64,000 bases of DNA from assembly GCF_000235625.1 (NCBI RefSeq), contig NZ_AGTR01000034.1:1-64000 (forward strand), in the 5' to 3' direction. Shown piece by piece: positions 63,515-64,000 of the stretch (within the stretch, counting starts at the first letter, position 1; every line of letters begins with the position of its first letter). The notes under the pieces were generated by a model. That model had not been told where the DNA came from. It saw only the letters and a list, made by a program, of their open reading frames with translations, and did not search any database. A program made the position numbers and the translations under genes. Source of the stretch: Marinobacter manganoxydans MnI7-9 (GTDB taxonomy: Bacteria > Pseudomonadota > Gammaproteobacteria > Pseudomonadales > Oleiphilaceae).

Positions 63515-64000
63515 TGCTATGGTCTCCGCTGTTGTCCTTGTTGAAATAGTCGGCACCCCGGGCCTTGAGGCGATAGAACTCTTCAATTACGCCGGCCATC
63601 GCCTCGGCACAGTAGGGCCGCAGACCACTTAATACGAGCCGTTTGGTCACTTCGCCCACTGGTTTGTGATCGGCGGTCAGACGGTATTCCAGAAGAACGT
63701 TACCCCGTTTACCGGCTGCCTCCAGGGTGGCGTTGTGCAATTCCAGCCCGGGCGAGGGCAGATCCAGATTCTCCAGGGCCAGGCTCATGCTCTCGTACAT
63801 CACCATGGGGCGATCAGGATTGAACATCACCCCGTTAGACTCCATCAAAGGTTTCAGGGTATGGGGGAAGTTCTTGCCGGAGGCCGCCACATAGGCACGG
63901 GTGATGGTCTCGATCAACTCCTCATCCCGGGTTGTCGCGCCGCTGCGGGCCACCTCGATATAGACTTTGCCGGCGTCGTCACAGACGTCAATGGTGTTTT
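63495..64000 (-). CDS. DUF3581 family protein, 5' end outside the window
   Basis: This is a partial gene. About 168 C-terminal residues are present, and the reading frame continues past the window edge. The segments ERSGATTRDEELIETITRAYVAASGKNFPH (with V-A-R here) and FNPDRPMVMYESMSLALENLDL match the DUF3581 family of gammaproteobacteria as I recall it. GTG 63953 is not the likely start because homology continues upstream (VCDDAGKVYIEV). Function is unknown. Confidence 0.75.
   Translation of the reverse strand, partial: NTIDVCDDAGKVYIEVARSGATTRDEELIETITRAYVAASGKNFPHTLKPLMESNGVMFNPDRPMVMYESMSLALENLDLPSPGLELHNATLEAAGKRGNVLLEYRLTADHKPVGEVTKRLVLSGLRPYCAEAMAGVIEEFYRLKARGADYFNKDNSGDHSNANSAG

Overview
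The window is chromosomal DNA from a marine, salt-adapted gammaproteobacterium. Gene order and protein character suggest Marinobacter or a close relative; this is inferred from recognised families, not from a database search. The replication origin lies inside it. gyrB, recF, an ABC1/UbiB kinase gene, dnaN and dnaA run leftward, and rpmH, rnpA, yidD, yidC and mnmE run rightward. About 645 bp of AT-rich DNA with DnaA boxes separates dnaA from rpmH. I saw no tRNA, rRNA, CRISPR array, insertion sequence or prophage.

Layout. 0-12.3 kb holds the replication and RNA/membrane-insertion core, with two parS-type palindromes inside recF. 12.3-23.1 kb is accessory: ectoine hydroxylase, acyl-CoA dehydrogenase, a lipoprotein plus an RND efflux pair, an EAL phosphodiesterase and an MFS transporter. 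23.1-38.6 kb returns to the conserved core: mnmG-rsmG-parA-parB, the nine-gene atp operon with its own promoter, then glmU and glmS. A second DnaA-box cluster sits just before mnmG. 38.6-42.4 kb is an iron-uptake island: a 35-bp Fur-type palindrome, a cysteine-rich small protein, an AraC regulator and a TonB-dependent siderophore receptor. 42.4-54.8 kb contains nhaB, two orphan periplasmic binding proteins, a DUF3047 protein, class Ia ribonucleotide reductase nrdAB behind NrdR boxes and a cobalamin riboswitch, a molybdopterin oxidoreductase, a zincin-like protein and a small methyltransferase-like membrane protein. 54.8-64 kb holds an AGCS symporter, an EAL remnant, betIBA with a perfect operator palindrome, a BCCT-like transporter behind a 14-codon leader ORF, ahpC, a Prx5-type peroxiredoxin and a partial DUF3581 gene.

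How it fits together. The origin, parS sites and ParAB form a replication and segregation unit. EctD, BetIBA, the BCCT-like carrier, AGCS and NhaB serve salt and osmotic balance. The Fur island serves iron acquisition, and the two peroxiredoxins handle peroxides. The most informative regulatory arrangement is the nrdAB leader, where a promoter overlapped by paired NrdR-type boxes is followed by a B12 aptamer. It implies that the cell can switch to a B12-dependent (class II) reductase encoded elsewhere.
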